From Astragalus membranaceus (Eukaryota; Streptophyta; Magnoliopsida; Fabales; Fabaceae): a DNA stretch of 64,000 nt. Below are positions 1-10,835 of this stretch, piece after piece; within the stretch, counting starts at the first letter, position 1; each line of letters starts with the position of its first letter. The notes beneath the pieces are model-generated. The model was not told the DNA's origin. It made no database searches and saw only the letters and a list, made by a program, of their open reading frames with translations. The DNA lies in assembly GCA_039519185.1 (NCBI GenBank), contig CM076851.1:96779531-96843530 (forward strand). The letters run 5' to 3'. The position numbers and the translations under genes were made by a program.

Positions 1-160
1 TGTTAAAACACCCGATGCTACAAAGGCGACTTTTATTATTTCGTTTCTACATCTCTCGCGTCTCTGAACTCTAAATCGCATAACTCTCATTCTCAATCTC
101 TCGCGTCTCACCCTCTAAATCTTCTTCCTCGCCAACCCTCTCATCTGAATCTTCTTCCTA

Positions 161-447
161 TTGTTGCGTTCTTCCTCGCCAACCCTCTCACCCTCTGAAT
201 CTTCTTCGTATTTTGCTCGCTCGCCGTCACCGTCACCGACGAAGAACGCTGATTTTTCTACACAGTCGCCGTCACCGTCACCGTCGTTGCTCGCTCGTCG
301 TCGCCGTTCGTTGCTCGTCGTCGCCGTCGTTGCTCGTAGCGCTCTTCGTCGCCATTGTCTTGCTCGTCGTCGCCATCTCCTTGCTCGCCGTCGCCTTGCT
401 CACTCGAAATCCTAAGTTTCCATCTTCGAAACCCAAAGAGATCTTAG
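161..447 (+). other. Probable 5' non-coding exon of the CACTA-A transposase gene, with short tandem repeats
   Basis: The segment is rich in near-repeats of CCGTCACCG (about 227-285) and of TTGCTCGTCGTCGCC (about 287-395). It ends in 'GATCTTAG' followed by 'GTAAGC' at 448, a strong plant splice donor. The next plausible acceptor is 'GGAGCGTAG' at about 2080, four bases before the transposase ATG. I infer a 5' UTR exon spliced over a 1.6-kb intron that holds a Copia fragment. Short open frames here are compositional and no protein family is recognisable. Confidence 0.45.
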
Positions 448-774
448 GTAAGCATCTCTGAAAATCAGTGTTTTGTTTTCGTTTTTCTTGTTTAATAGCA
501 AAAATCACATCATGATTCGTTTTTGTTTTCTCTCGAAACCCTATGTTTTCATGATTCTGATTTTTACTAGTTTCTTTTCGTGATTCGTTTTTCTAGGTTT
601 TATTGTGTTTGATTCTGTATAAATACATAGTATTGTTCACACTTTTCCAGTGTGTATATTTCTTGATTTGTTTTGGAGTGACTTGGATTCCCATTGCTGG
701 AATGTTGTTCCCCTTGCCCTTCTGTGGTAATAGTACTGACTTGTGTTTCTTTTAGCCACATTAGCACCCAAATA

Positions 775-1935
775 TGTTGTGAGAATGAATATTCTGATGC
801 GCCTCTTATACAGAATTACAACAGTCAAAAGGAAACTTGAAGTTGGATAATTGTCTAAACAATATATAAGATAAAGTAATGGAAAATGAAACTAACTATC
901 TAACATTCCCTCCCTTAAACTAAAGTTGTCTAAGGAAAACTAGTTTACATCTGAAATGCAACACATTCCCAGTAATTTCCTAAACTTGACAAATGATTCT
1001 AGCTTTAGAAGCTTGGTCATCATATCTGCAATAGATCAATTCAAATTCTCCCTTAGTGTAGTTCCATAGAAAGTGAATGATCTGCTGTCTATGTGTTTGC
1101 TCCTTCCATTCAAAATGGGATTCTTGGACAACTTGATTGTAGAACTGTAATCATAGAATACAACCAAACCATTTATTCTTCTTCATGCCGAAACTTTCTA
1201 GAATTCTCCTCAACCAAATGCCTTGACACACACAATGAGTTGCAGCTAGCAATGAATTCTTCTTTTATTGTTGACAGTGTCACAACAAATTTCTTTTTGG
1301 AGGACCACGAAACTACTCCACCAACAAGCTAACATAAACACATAGCCTGAGTACTTTTCCTGTCATCTACATCACCTCCATAATCACGATTCGAATAGGC
1401 CACCAGTTTTGAATCATTTCCTCTTTTGTACAAGATGCCAAACCCCAAAGCCCCTTTGATGTATTTCAAAATTCGTTTTGCTGCTATCAAATGAGCTTCC
1501 ACTGGTCTTTTCATAAGTCTACGCAATAGACTAACAACAAACATTAGATTTGTCCTAGTTGTAGTCAAATACATCAAAGGCATTCATCATGGATTCCTTT
1601 TCAAAATTCGTTTTGCTGCTATCAAATGAGCTTCCAAGGAAGTTCCACATTCTCCCAAGATTAGTCATTTCAAAGGCATTCATCATGGATTCCTTGAATA
1701 CTTTGAACATGCCACTATCATTTCCTGTGAAAATAAAACCATCCACATATAGACTTACAATCAAAAAGTTTCCCTCCTTATCCATCTTTACAAATAGGGT
1801 GTGTGCAAAAGGACATTTACAGAATCCATCCTTGATGAAATATTGTTCTATTTTACTATACCAAGCCCGTGGGGCTTGTTTTAAACCATAGAGGACTTTA
1901 TGCAGCTTATTGTTTGCAATATAAATTTTTTAGCT
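775..1935 (-). pseudogene. Ty1/Copia retrotransposon 3' fragment (RT, RNase H, start of 3' LTR)
   Basis: Read on the minus strand from 1935 downward, the sequence encodes Copia reverse transcriptase signatures: LYGLKQAPRAWYS, then a YVDG version of the YVDD box near 1725, then RNase H segments (AAKRILKYIKGALGFGILY, DYGGDVDDRKSTQ, WSSKKKFVVTLST). It closes at a polypurine tract (complement of 905-912) followed by an LTR start TGTTAGATAG at 904. The LTR runs towards lower coordinates and its far end is unclear; 775 is a guess. Reading frames are broken and the middle is scrambled by short duplications (see findings). Gag, protease and integrase are absent. It lies in the inferred first intron of the CACTA-A transposase gene, antisense to it. 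Confidence 0.75.
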
Positions 1936-2083
1936 GCTTTAATCAAGTTGTTTAGCCTGTCACAGTCTTATGGATTCTGTTTGTAAAACTAGATTAATGA
2001 AGCTTTATGTTTACTATGTTGGTTTGATGTGATGGTTTGATTTGGTTTTAACAATACTTTGTCGATTATTTTGGAGCGTAGCC

Positions 2084-5000
2084 ATGGATCGTAGTTGGAT
2101 GCAAAGTAATCGTTTGAGTGATGAGTATGCGAAAGGAGTCGAAGAGTTTTTAACTTTTGCTCAAGCAAATCTTCCGAAAACTGATGTTCCCGAAACTGAT
2201 GTAACTTATTCTTGCCCTTGTTGTAATTGTGTGAATCGGAATCCACAACCACCAAGTGTAATACGGGACCATCTCTTTGTTTATGGTATCTTACTCAGTT
2301 ATACCACATGGATATGGCATGGTGAATCAACCGGAAACCCAAGTGTGTCCAAAAGTGAGAAAGTCGATGAAGATACGGATGATCGAATGGAGGACATGAT
2401 ACGTGACATTGGTCCTGAATCTTTTAAGCGAGCGCATGAATATGATTCTTTGTGCAAAGACAAAGATCAACCTCTGTATTTGGGTTGCACAAAATACACA
2501 CGGTTGTCTGCTTCGTTAAAATTGATCAATCTGAAGGCGATACATGGGTGGACTGATAAGGGCTTCACTGAATTGCTTGAGCTGTTGGAAGACATGCTTC
2601 CCATAGGTAACACACTGCCAAAACGTACGTATGATGCGAAGAAGATATTGTGTCCGATGGGTGTGGAGTATAAGAAAATACATGCATGTCCCAATGACTG
2701 CATATTGTATCGGAAAGACTTTGAGAATTTTCATAAGTGTCCTACGTGTAATTGGTCGCGCTATAAAGTGAAGTCGGGTGAATCTAGTTTTGATGACAAC
2801 AGCACAAAGGGTTCCCCTGCGAAGGTTTTATGGTATCTTCCAATAATACCTAGGTTCAAACGCTTGTTTGCTAATGCAAATGACGCGAAGAGCATTAGAT
2901 GGCATGCAGATGAGAGGAAATGTGACGGACAGCTTCGCCATCCGGCCGATTCTTTGCAATGGCGGAAAGTTGATAATTTGTATCCGGATTTTGGCGCTGA
3001 GTCAAGAAATCTTAGGCTCGCACTTGCTTCAGATGGTATGAATCCATATGGTAATTTAAGTACGAATCATAGCTCGTGGCCTGTTCTCCTTGTAATTTAC
3101 AACTTATCTCCATGGTTGTGCATGAAGCGCAAATATGTGATGTTATCGATGATGATTTCTGGCCCGAGACAACCTGGTAATGACATAGATGTTTACCTTA
3201 GTCCATTGATTGAAGACTTGAGAAAAATGTGGGATGAAGGCGTAGATGTGTTTGACGGGTATTCTAATGAAACTTTCAAGCTGCGAGCCATGTTATTTTG
3301 CACGATCAATGACTTTCCTGCATACGGAAACTTGTCTGGGTATAGTGTCAAAGGGCATAAAGGTTGTCCTATTTGTGCAGAAGACACGTGTCACCATCAA
3401 CTCAAACATGGAAGGAAGACTGTCTACCTTGGGCATCGGAAATTTCTCAAACCTAATCACAGATATCGTAAGTTGAAAAAAGCTTTTAATGGGTGCTCGG
3501 AAAATGGCATTGCTCCGAATGCCTTGACCGGAGAAGAAGTCTATCAATTGGTTAAGGACATCAAAGTTGTATTCGGCAAAAAGCAGAAGCAGCCTAAGGA
3601 AAAAAGCAAGTGGAAGAAGAGGTCGGTGTTCTTTGATCTTCCGTATTGGTCCAATCTTGATGTAAGGCATTGTCTTGATGTTATGCACGTCGAGAAAAAC
3701 GTTTGTGATAGTGTCATCGGGACGCTTCTCAACATTCAAGGGACAAAGGATGGTATAAATTCTCGTCTAGATTTGCGTGAGATGGGCATAAGAGAACAAT
3801 TACATCCAGTGGAACGAGGTAAAGGCACATATTTACCTGCAGCATGTTATACCTTATCAAGAAAAGAGAAAACGAGCTTTTGCGAGTGTCTACGGGGAAT
3901 CAAAGTCCCACATGGTTACTCGTCAAATGTAAAGCGACTGGTTTCAATGAAAGATCTCAAATTAGTTGGCTTGAAGTCTCACGACTGCCATGTCTTGATG
4001 CAACAACTACTACCTGTGGCAATTCGTGGCATCTTACCGAAAGATGTCCGATATACCATAACTAGGTTGTGTTTATTCTTCAATAGTATATGTGCTAAAG
4101 TCATTGACCCTCAAAAATTGGACGAGTTGGAAAATGAGGCTGCTATTATCTTGTGTCAATTGGAGATGTTTTTTCCTCCCTCGTTCTTTGATATCATGGT
4201 TCATTTAATTGTTCATCTAGTTAGGGAGATTAGATTATGCGGCCCTGTTTATTTAAGGTGGATGTACCCAGTAGAGCGATACATGAAGATCTTGAAAGGG
4301 TATGTGAAGAACCAATATCGTCCTGAAGCATCCATTGTCGAAAGGTACGTCACAGAAGAAGCTATTGAGTTTTGTTCAGACTACTTGTCAGAAGCGAAAT
4401 CTGTAGGACTACCAAAGTCTCGTTATGCAAGGAGATGCCAAGGTAAAGGTACACATGGGCCGGCCACTAAGAGCATGGGTCGAGCTGAAGTGCTTCAAGC
4501 ACATTTGTATGTTTTGAATAACACAGATGAGGTATTACCTTACTTGTCTCATCATAAAGAGATAGTAAAGGCCAAAAACCCTCGAATGAAAAAAATATCG
4601 TTATTGAACGAGCATAACAACACATTCATAGATTGGTTTAAATCACAGATTAAGAAAGATGTGAGTGCTTCTGAGACTTTGAGATGGTTAGCACATGACC
4701 CTTGCTTTAATGTCGTGTGTTGGAGCGGGTACGACATAAATAACTTTTCCTTTTACACAAAGTTGAAAGATGACATGAGTACCATGCAAAACAGTGGAGT
4801 TATGGTCATGGCTTCCTCAATGCACTTCTCTAGTTCAAACGATGCTAATCCCGTACTCGCATCCATTGCTTACTTTGGTGTCATTGAAGAGATTTGGGAA
4901 CTTGATTACCGTAAATTTAAAGTGCCTCTTTTTAAATGCAAGTGGGTTAACAGCAAAAGTGGTGTGCATACCGACGAAATGGGATTTACACTAGTGGAGC

Positions 5001-5257
5001 ATGACAAGGTAAGTTATAATGAGGAACCTTTCATCATGGCTGACCAAGCAAAACAAGTATTCTATGTGAAAGATCCTTCTAACAGAAAGTTGTCAGTGGT
5101 CTTACAAGGAAAAATAGGAAGTGATGAAGATTCAAGTCTTGCAATTTCTGAAACACCTTGTTTGTTAACGCAAGTGCCTACTTTAGTTGATGACAATGAA
5201 GTTGACGATGAACATGCCACTCGCAATGATCATAATGAAGGGATTTTATATGAATGA
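2084..5257 (+). CDS. CACTA transposase, TNP2/Transposase_21 type, intact
   Basis: This single long exon encodes about 1057 residues. I chose the ATG at 2084 (start MDRSWM) because it follows a splice acceptor (GCGTAG) and matches the usual start of the transposase-associated N-terminal domain (MDRSWM...RLSDEYAKGVEEF, then a cysteine cluster CPCCNC near residue 44). The Transposase_21 core follows: CPMGVEYKKIHACPNDC, the CPTCNW knuckle, ASDGMNPYG with a likely catalytic Asp, and HKGCPICAEDT. A DUF4218 segment (VHLIVHLVREIRLCGPVYLRWMYP) and a DUF4216 segment (FKCKWVNSKSGVH) complete the order expected of the family. The protein recognises element ends and cuts and rejoins DNA. No frameshift or premature stop is seen, which is unusual in a window full of broken elements. 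Confidence 0.93.
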   Translation: MDRSWMQSNRLSDEYAKGVEEFLTFAQANLPKTDVPETDVTYSCPCCNCVNRNPQPPSVIRDHLFVYGILLSYTTWIWHGESTGNPSVSKSEKVDEDTDDRMEDMIRDIGPESFKRAHEYDSLCKDKDQPLYLGCTKYTRLSASLKLINLKAIHGWTDKGFTELLELLEDMLPIGNTLPKRTYDAKKILCPMGVEYKKIHACPNDCILYRKDFENFHKCPTCNWSRYKVKSGESSFDDNSTKGSPAKVLWYLPIIPRFKRLFANANDAKSIRWHADERKCDGQLRHPADSLQWRKVDNLYPDFGAESRNLRLALASDGMNPYGNLSTNHSSWPVLLVIYNLSPWLCMKRKYVMLSMMISGPRQPGNDIDVYLSPLIEDLRKMWDEGVDVFDGYSNETFKLRAMLFCTINDFPAYGNLSGYSVKGHKGCPICAEDTCHHQLKHGRKTVYLGHRKFLKPNHRYRKLKKAFNGCSENGIAPNALTGEEVYQLVKDIKVVFGKKQKQPKEKSKWKKRSVFFDLPYWSNLDVRHCLDVMHVEKNVCDSVIGTLLNIQGTKDGINSRLDLREMGIREQLHPVERGKGTYLPAACYTLSRKEKTSFCECLRGIKVPHGYSSNVKRLVSMKDLKLVGLKSHDCHVLMQQLLPVAIRGILPKDVRYTITRLCLFFNSICAKVIDPQKLDELENEAAIILCQLEMFFPPSFFDIMVHLIVHLVREIRLCGPVYLRWMYPVERYMKILKGYVKNQYRPEASIVERYVTEEAIEFCSDYLSEAKSVGLPKSRYARRCQGKGTHGPATKSMGRAEVLQAHLYVLNNTDEVLPYLSHHKEIVKAKNPRMKKISLLNEHNNTFIDWFKSQIKKDVSASETLRWLAHDPCFNVVCWSGYDINNFSFYTKLKDDMSTMQNSGVMVMASSMHFSSSNDANPVLASIAYFGVIEEIWELDYRKFKVPLFKCKWVNSKSGVHTDEMGFTLVEHDKVSYNEEPFIMADQAKQVFYVKDPSNRKLSVVLQGKIGSDEDSSLAISETPCLLTQVPTLVDDNEVDDEHATRNDHNEGILYE

Positions 5258-6170
5258 GTTTAGATTTGTTCTTTTTTTTGGAATCTATGAAATTGTATTG
5301 TTGAATACATTGGAAGTGCCTACTTTATATGATGTTACTGTTGGAATTATCAATCTGAATACATTGGAACTTTTGCTCAATATCATTTTTGTATTTCTGC
5401 AACTTTTGCTCTAAGTCAGATTTTTTGAATTTCTGCATCTTTTTTTCAAAGTCAGATTATTCATTATTTGTTCTAGTGTGTAGGATTAGCACTAGTTGGT
5501 GTAGCTTAAGAGATAGTATAAATACATTTAATGTAACTGTAATACTCAGATTTCAGATTATCAATAAAAATGAAATTCTCTTTACTTCTCTTTTCTTCTA
5601 GAATTAACAGGGATTTTAGAGTTTTTCTAATTACAACTTTTTTTTTGGAAATTTTAGGATTCTGGTTTTGTTTGTTTTTTAAGGATTTTAGGTTTTCTTG
5701 CATTTGTTTCCATTTAACTTCTATTTCGATTTAAAATTCGGATTTTAGGGTTTATCATTTTTGACATGTAATTATTTGGCGCATATTTAGTTCATATTTG
5801 TGAAGTTGTATATGATTTAGCTATGTATGTCCATGCTATAAGTTGAAGCCTAAATTTTAGTTCAATTTTAATTCATACTATATGACTATATGATTTACCA
5901 ATATGAACTAAAATTGTATGGTTTACCCTTTGAAATAAAACCATAAAGTGGGCTGCTAATGAGCATTAGCTCAATGACATCATTGTATATATGTTGAATG
6001 CATTAGCTCAATGCATACTTTTACAGCTTATAATTCATCCATCATTTACAACCACTACATTACTCTGTAGATTAGTCTTAGGAATTGCTACAAAAAATCA
6101 TTTACAGTTTTATTGTGTTCTCATTTCCAGTTTCAATCTTTCAGTGTTAATCTTTATTAATTCTATTTTC

Positions 6171-6412
6171 TATGATGGCTAACATGCTTTTTTCCCTTAA
6201 TTCTTTGATGGCTAACAGTTTTATTGTGTTCTCATTTCCAGTTTTAATTCATACTATACTTTGTATTTTGTTATTATATGATGGCTAACATTCTATTTTC
6301 TATGATGGCTAACATGCTTTTTTCCCTTAATTCTATGATGGCTAACAGTTTTATTGTGTTCTCATTTCCAGTTTTAATTCATACTATACTTTGTATTTCC
6401 AGTTCTATGATG
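6171..6412 (+). repeat. Tandem duplication, unit about 130 bp, between the two CACTA-A genes
   Basis: 'TATGATGGCTAACATGC' occurs at 6171 and again at 6301. The sequence after each copy ('AGTTTTATTGTGTTCTCATT', then 'TTTTAATTCATACTATACTT') matches closely over about 110 bases. A further 'TATGATGGCTAAC' starts near 6406. The repeats lie immediately upstream of the second gene's ATG, so they may form part of its promoter or leader. No coding content is visible. Confidence 0.8.
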
Positions 6413-6453
6413 GCTAACTGATATATTTTGTTTCCTTTGTTCAAACAGATATC

Positions 6454-9007
6454 ATGGATGATTCCATTGCCGACTCTCCAAAAAAGAAAACTAGACGTCC
6501 GACATCATTAAGTAAGTTCACTAATAGGCTCCCAACAGGTCAAAAATATAGTGTGGCTGTTGATAGTAAAGGCGACCTTATTGGTCCGTATGCTAGCCAA
6601 TTCAAGATCTATTTAGGGGTGGTTGCACGAACAAAAGTAAGCATATTGCACATGTCTTGGGATGAAGTTGATGCCGAGACAAAAAAGATTGCTTGGGATG
6701 ATGTTAAGCAAACATTTGATGTTCCCGACAATGAGGAATTCAAGAAGACTTGGATGTCTCATATGAATCTTTGCTGGAGACAGTTCAAGACAAAACTCAC
6801 CAGAAAATATGTCTTTGGCAATGGGGATAAGAACGGTGAAACAACTCCATGTCACAAGTATAGCGCCATATCTAACGAGACATGGGCCGCATTTGTAAAA
6901 AGCCGCACTACTCCGGAGTTTGTGGTATTGTTTTAAGTTTTAACCAAAAATATTTTAGTTTCTTAAACAATATTATGGATTTGTTATATATGTGGTGGTG
7001 TTTGTTCTTTGTAACAGGCTAAGAGAGAATCTGCCAAGAATATTCAAAAAAATAATCAATACAAACACACAATGGGGCCAGGCGGTTATAAAAAGTTGAA
7101 GAAGAATTTGAAGGAAGAACAAATAAAAAAAGTCAAGGAGGAGTCTGGTGATCCTGATTTGGAGGTGGAGCCTACATCTCCAGAGCGACATGAGCTGTGG
7201 AAGGCTGGCCGCAAAAACAAGTCTGGATCTTATATATCTGAGGAGTCAGCATCAGTTGGATCTAAGATTGTAAGTAAAATATTGTGAGGTTAACATGTCT
7301 GGATCTTGGTTTAATTAATTCAATTCTAACACGTGAAAGTTTTTGTTGTAGGACGAACTTTCGGTTATGAGCAGCCAAGGATCTTTCGTTCCGCAAGGAA
7401 AGAATGATATTTTGACTGCTGCCATTGGAACACCTGAGCATCCCGGTCGTTGTCGGGGAGTTGGAAAAGGTGTCGGGCTAAAGAAATACTTTGGAGGTGT
7501 GCAACGTTTTTCTTCGAGCAACTCAGAACTCAACAAAGAGGCATTCATGAAACAAGTCATGGAGGGCGTGGAAGTGCTGGTGCAAGACCGAGTTAACAAG
7601 TTGTTGGCAGAGGTATATGTTTATGAAATAATAGTATATTTTTCACTATAAACAGATTGATTGAGATATGTATTTTTTAATTATTCAGCACCCTCAATCA
7701 TGTGGAGGATGTCAAAATACGGCTGTTCAGGTTCCCACTCCCATGACCACTGTTGGATCTAAGGGGAGCTGCGCACCATCTAATGGGGAGGAGGAGGAGG
7801 AGGAGGAGGAGAAGGAGAAGGAGGAGGAGGAGGAGGGGAAAATTGATTGGCTGAGAAAGATACATATAATTGCGTATGATGATAAGAGACATGCCAAGAT
7901 AATGTTGGAGCATCAAAAACATGCGTGCTTTGTCTCCTTTAAAGAGATCACCGACATGGTTTCTGGTGAAGAGTGGCTTGAGATGTGCCACTTGAGCATA
8001 TGGTGCACGTAAGTAGTAAGATTTATTTGATTATGTAAATTTCTCGCGTTTCTACATATATTAGTCAATTTGATAGTTTTTCTTACGTGCCAATAGATAT
8101 CTGTATCGTCAATGTGTTGAAAGGGGTACCGATGACTTGTATGGATTTGTGTGTCCACATAAGATGAACTTGAAAGGTATGACCAAACAGGAGGTTTCTG
8201 AAAATATTCAACAGATATTGACTACTACTAATAAGGAAGTATATGTGGCTCCATTTTGCAATAGGTACGTGATTACATATTTGAATGAATTGGTAATACA
8301 TTTTCCTTGGTTTGTTTCTTAATTTTATGTTTATCAATGTTGTAGCAACCATTGGCAATTAGTTGTCCTACTCCCGAAGCAAAATACCGTTGTATGGATG
8401 TGTTCCTTATGTCGCCAACCAAGTAAAGCAATCAAAGAAATATTTAGCAAGTAAGTTTTTAATTGTTTATCATGGTTAGATTGTAATATTTGAACTTCGG
8501 TTTGAAATTTTATATCTAATTTATATTATGTTGTTATTAGAGCTGTGAAAGAGGATTCTACATCGGTCACCAAGTGGTTGTACCCTATAGTAAGTAGTTT
8601 AAAATATTGGGTTGATTTAATTTTGAGTGAATTCATATATGATATTTATTATATTCTTTTTTGGGTAACTTTGTTAATTCATTTGTATAGATGCCAATAC
8701 AACCTAATGGTTTTCATTGTGGCTATTATGTGATGAGGTTTATGTTGACTATTGTGAGTGCCGGTATTGTTGATAATTGGGAGAAGGTATTAAATTTTGT
8801 TAAAGCAAATAGTTTTTCTTAATAGGTATTTGATAATTGGGAGAAGGTATAAAATTTTGAAATCTAATTTGTTTGAGTCACTTAAATTTGTAGGTATTTG
8901 ATAACCCAAAGTCATACACCGATGCGGAACTTGAGGAGATTCGTCAGCTTTGGGCGAAATTCTTTTTGAAGATTCGTACTGAGCAAAAAGATACACTATT
9001 TCGTTAA
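6454..9007 (+). CDS. CACTA-associated second protein with Ulp1-like (C48) peptidase C-terminus, nine exons
   Basis: Proposed exons are 6454-6924, 7018-7269, 7352-7612, 7689-8008, 8097-8264, 8346-8450, 8541-8589, 8691-8786 and 8894-9007. Every junction has GT..AG and the phases close to one 611-residue frame. The N-terminal part is the plant En/Spm 'TNPA-like' region (DSKGDLIGPYASQF, WDDVKQTFDV). The middle has an acidic Glu/Lys run (residues about 362-382) and a WLRKI...KIMLEHQ segment. The C-terminus carries SUMO-protease family landmarks: SNHWQLVVLLP (His), MPIQPNGFHCGYYV (Gln and nucleophile Cys). The usual catalytic Asp falls at WMCSL, where Cys takes its place. From memory this substitution is frequent in transposon-borne copies, so peptidase activity is doubtful. 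A role in end binding or host-factor processing during transposition is inference. The alternative name is simply 'transposon Ulp1-like protein'. Confidence 0.85.
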
Positions 9008-9365
9008 CTTGTGTTCTCTAAATGTATTATGTGTTGAATTTGAAGGATACACTTTTCACTTGTTTTCTAGGTAGTTATACTTGTGTTCTCTAAACTAGTA
9101 GATAACCTGGAGTGGGCAGAAAATGGAAATGGGTAAATTCTATATAGTTTTCTAAGTAGTTATACTTGTGTTCTCTGTATAAACTGATGACTCGAATTAT
9201 CTCTGATGACTGGAATTATTAATTGATTGGATGACTGGAATTATCTCTGTATATAACAGGTATATTAGTTGACTGAATGAATTTAAATTGATTGGAATTG
9301 TCTCTGTATATATAACAGGTATATTAGTTGATTGGTATGGATAAAAAACAAAAAAAGATTTTAAA

Positions 9366-10332
9366 AATTAGACATTTAGCATCGGTTGTATAGTATAACC
9401 GATGCTAAATGTACTAACTAGTGACATTTAGCATCGGTTATACTATACAGCCGATGCTAAATGTCACTTACTAGTACATTTAGCATCGGTTGTATAGTAT
9501 AACCGATGCTAAATGTCACTAACTAGTACCTTTAGCATCGGTTATACTATATAGCCGATGCTAAATGTACTAGTAAGTGACATTTAGCATCGGTTGTATA
9601 GTATAACCGATGCTAAATGTTACTTACTAGTACATTTAGCATCGGTTGTATAGTATAACCGATGCTAAATGTCACTAACTAGTACCTTTAGCATCGGTTA
9701 TACTATATAGCCGATGCTAAATGTACTAGTAAGTAACATTTAGCATCGGTTGTATAGTATAACCGATGCTAAATGTACTAGTTAGTGACATTTAGCATCG
9801 GTTATACCATACAACCGATGCTAAATGTTACTTACTAGTACATTTAGCATCGGCTGTATAGTATAACCGATGCTAAATGTCACTAACTAGTACATTTAGC
9901 ATCGGTTATACTATACAACCGATGCTAAATGTTACTTACTAGTACATTTAGCATCGGCTATATAGTATAACCGATGCTAAAGGTACTAGTTAGTGACATT
10001 TAGCATCGGTTATACTATACAACCGATGCTAAATGTACTAGTAAGTGACATTTAGCATCGGTTGTATAGTATAACCGATGCTAAATGTCACTAACTAGTA
10101 CATTTAGCATCGGTTATAGTATACAACCGATGCTAAAAGTCACTACTAAGTGACATTTAGCATCGGTTGTATAGTATAACCGATGCTAAATGTCCTAGTA
10201 AGTGACATTTAGCATCGTGTAAATAACCGATGCTAAATGTACAACATTTAGCATCGGGGGATTTAGCATCGTCGGATAACCGATGCTAAATGTCCAAAAC
10301 ACCCGATGCTAAATGTCTTTTCTGCACTAGTG
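9366..10332. repeat. 3' subterminal palindrome array of CACTA-A plus terminal inverted repeat
   Basis: About 970 bases consist almost wholly of imperfect 39-bp palindromes. Each has the arm 'CATTTAGCATCGGTT', a short AT centre (GTATAGTATAAC and variants), and the inverse arm. They are separated by spacers built from TCACTAACTAGTA or TACTAGTAAGTGA. I count well over fifteen units. The last, more diverged units run straight into TTTTCTGCACTAGTG at 10332. In En/Spm elements, subterminal repeats are the binding sites of the TNPA-type protein; that role is inferred here. The array could form many hairpins. Confidence 0.88.
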
Positions 10333-10459
10333 GGAGGTCGTGTTCTTTTTCACTATACTCGTTTGTCAGTGTATTTGTGGTGCATTCTTCTTTCCAAAGT
10401 TAGTTCTCTTGATTCAGATTCTCTTTATGGTTTAATTGATTCTTTTTAGAGTTGATGAC

Positions 10460-10462
<3 letters not shown>

Positions 10463-10519
<57 letters not shown>
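10463..10519. repeat. (TA)n microsatellite
   Basis: An uninterrupted alternating TA run. Its only product in translation is a Tyr-Ile repeat, which is not a gene. Confidence 0.97.
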
Positions 10520-10522
<3 letters not shown>

Positions 10523-10835
10523 TTATGTTTTATGGTTCTATACATGTTTAATGTTTTATCTTGGATCTATTTGTTTTATGTATTTACCAGAATGTTGTCG
10601 GAATTGCGGTGTCATGATGCCTAAAGTGATTGTTGGTTCGTTTCCCCGAGAAGTTTCTGGATGGCTAGTAGATCGTTTTCTCAATCATGGAATGTGTTGG
10701 TGGTTGTCCCACACTATTCATGTAAGAATTTCTAACTGGGATAAAGGTTAGGCCTTTGTGAATTTTGTCTATCCTAAAGCTGCTTGTGTGAGTTTTAAGG
10801 GCATCACAATCTTCCAACACGGCCAATAAGTAGGA

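Larger units (their letters stand above)
1..10332 (+). mobile_element. CACTA-A: near-complete CACTA (En/Spm) transposon, 5' end outside window
   Basis: The right terminus reads TTTTCTGCACTAGTG, ending at 10332. Its reverse complement begins CACTAGTGCAGAAAAG, a CACTA-type terminal inverted repeat. The left terminus is not in the window, but bases 6-20 (AAACACCCGATGCTA) match the subterminal motif next to the right end, so the window appears to open inside the 5' subterminal region. Inside are a 5' exon with a clean splice donor, a TNP2-type transposase and a nine-exon Ulp1-like gene, all on the plus strand and all open. This is the usual two-gene CACTA layout. The element is therefore potentially autonomous; the missing left end leaves that unproved. 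A Copia fragment sits in the first intron. Confidence 0.88.

Noticed and set aside
161..508. Short Arg/Ser-rich frames at the left edge
   Set aside because: Repetitive CG/TCG text in a likely 5' UTR; several frames are open on both strands, none with homology.
7780..7840. Poly-Glu run as a possible sequencing artefact or microsatellite
   Set aside because: GAG repeats are real simple sequence, but they lie in frame in an exon whose phases all fit, so I keep them as a Glu-rich linker.
9366..10332. Regularly spaced palindromic repeats resembling a CRISPR array
   Set aside because: Spacers are themselves repeated, the repeats end at a CACTA terminus, and the DNA is plant nuclear. It is a transposon subterminal array.
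10436..10624. Tyr-Ile repeat proteins over the (TA)n tract, and similar frames at 27909-28225
   Set aside because: Translation of a microsatellite; open on both strands with no flanking homology.
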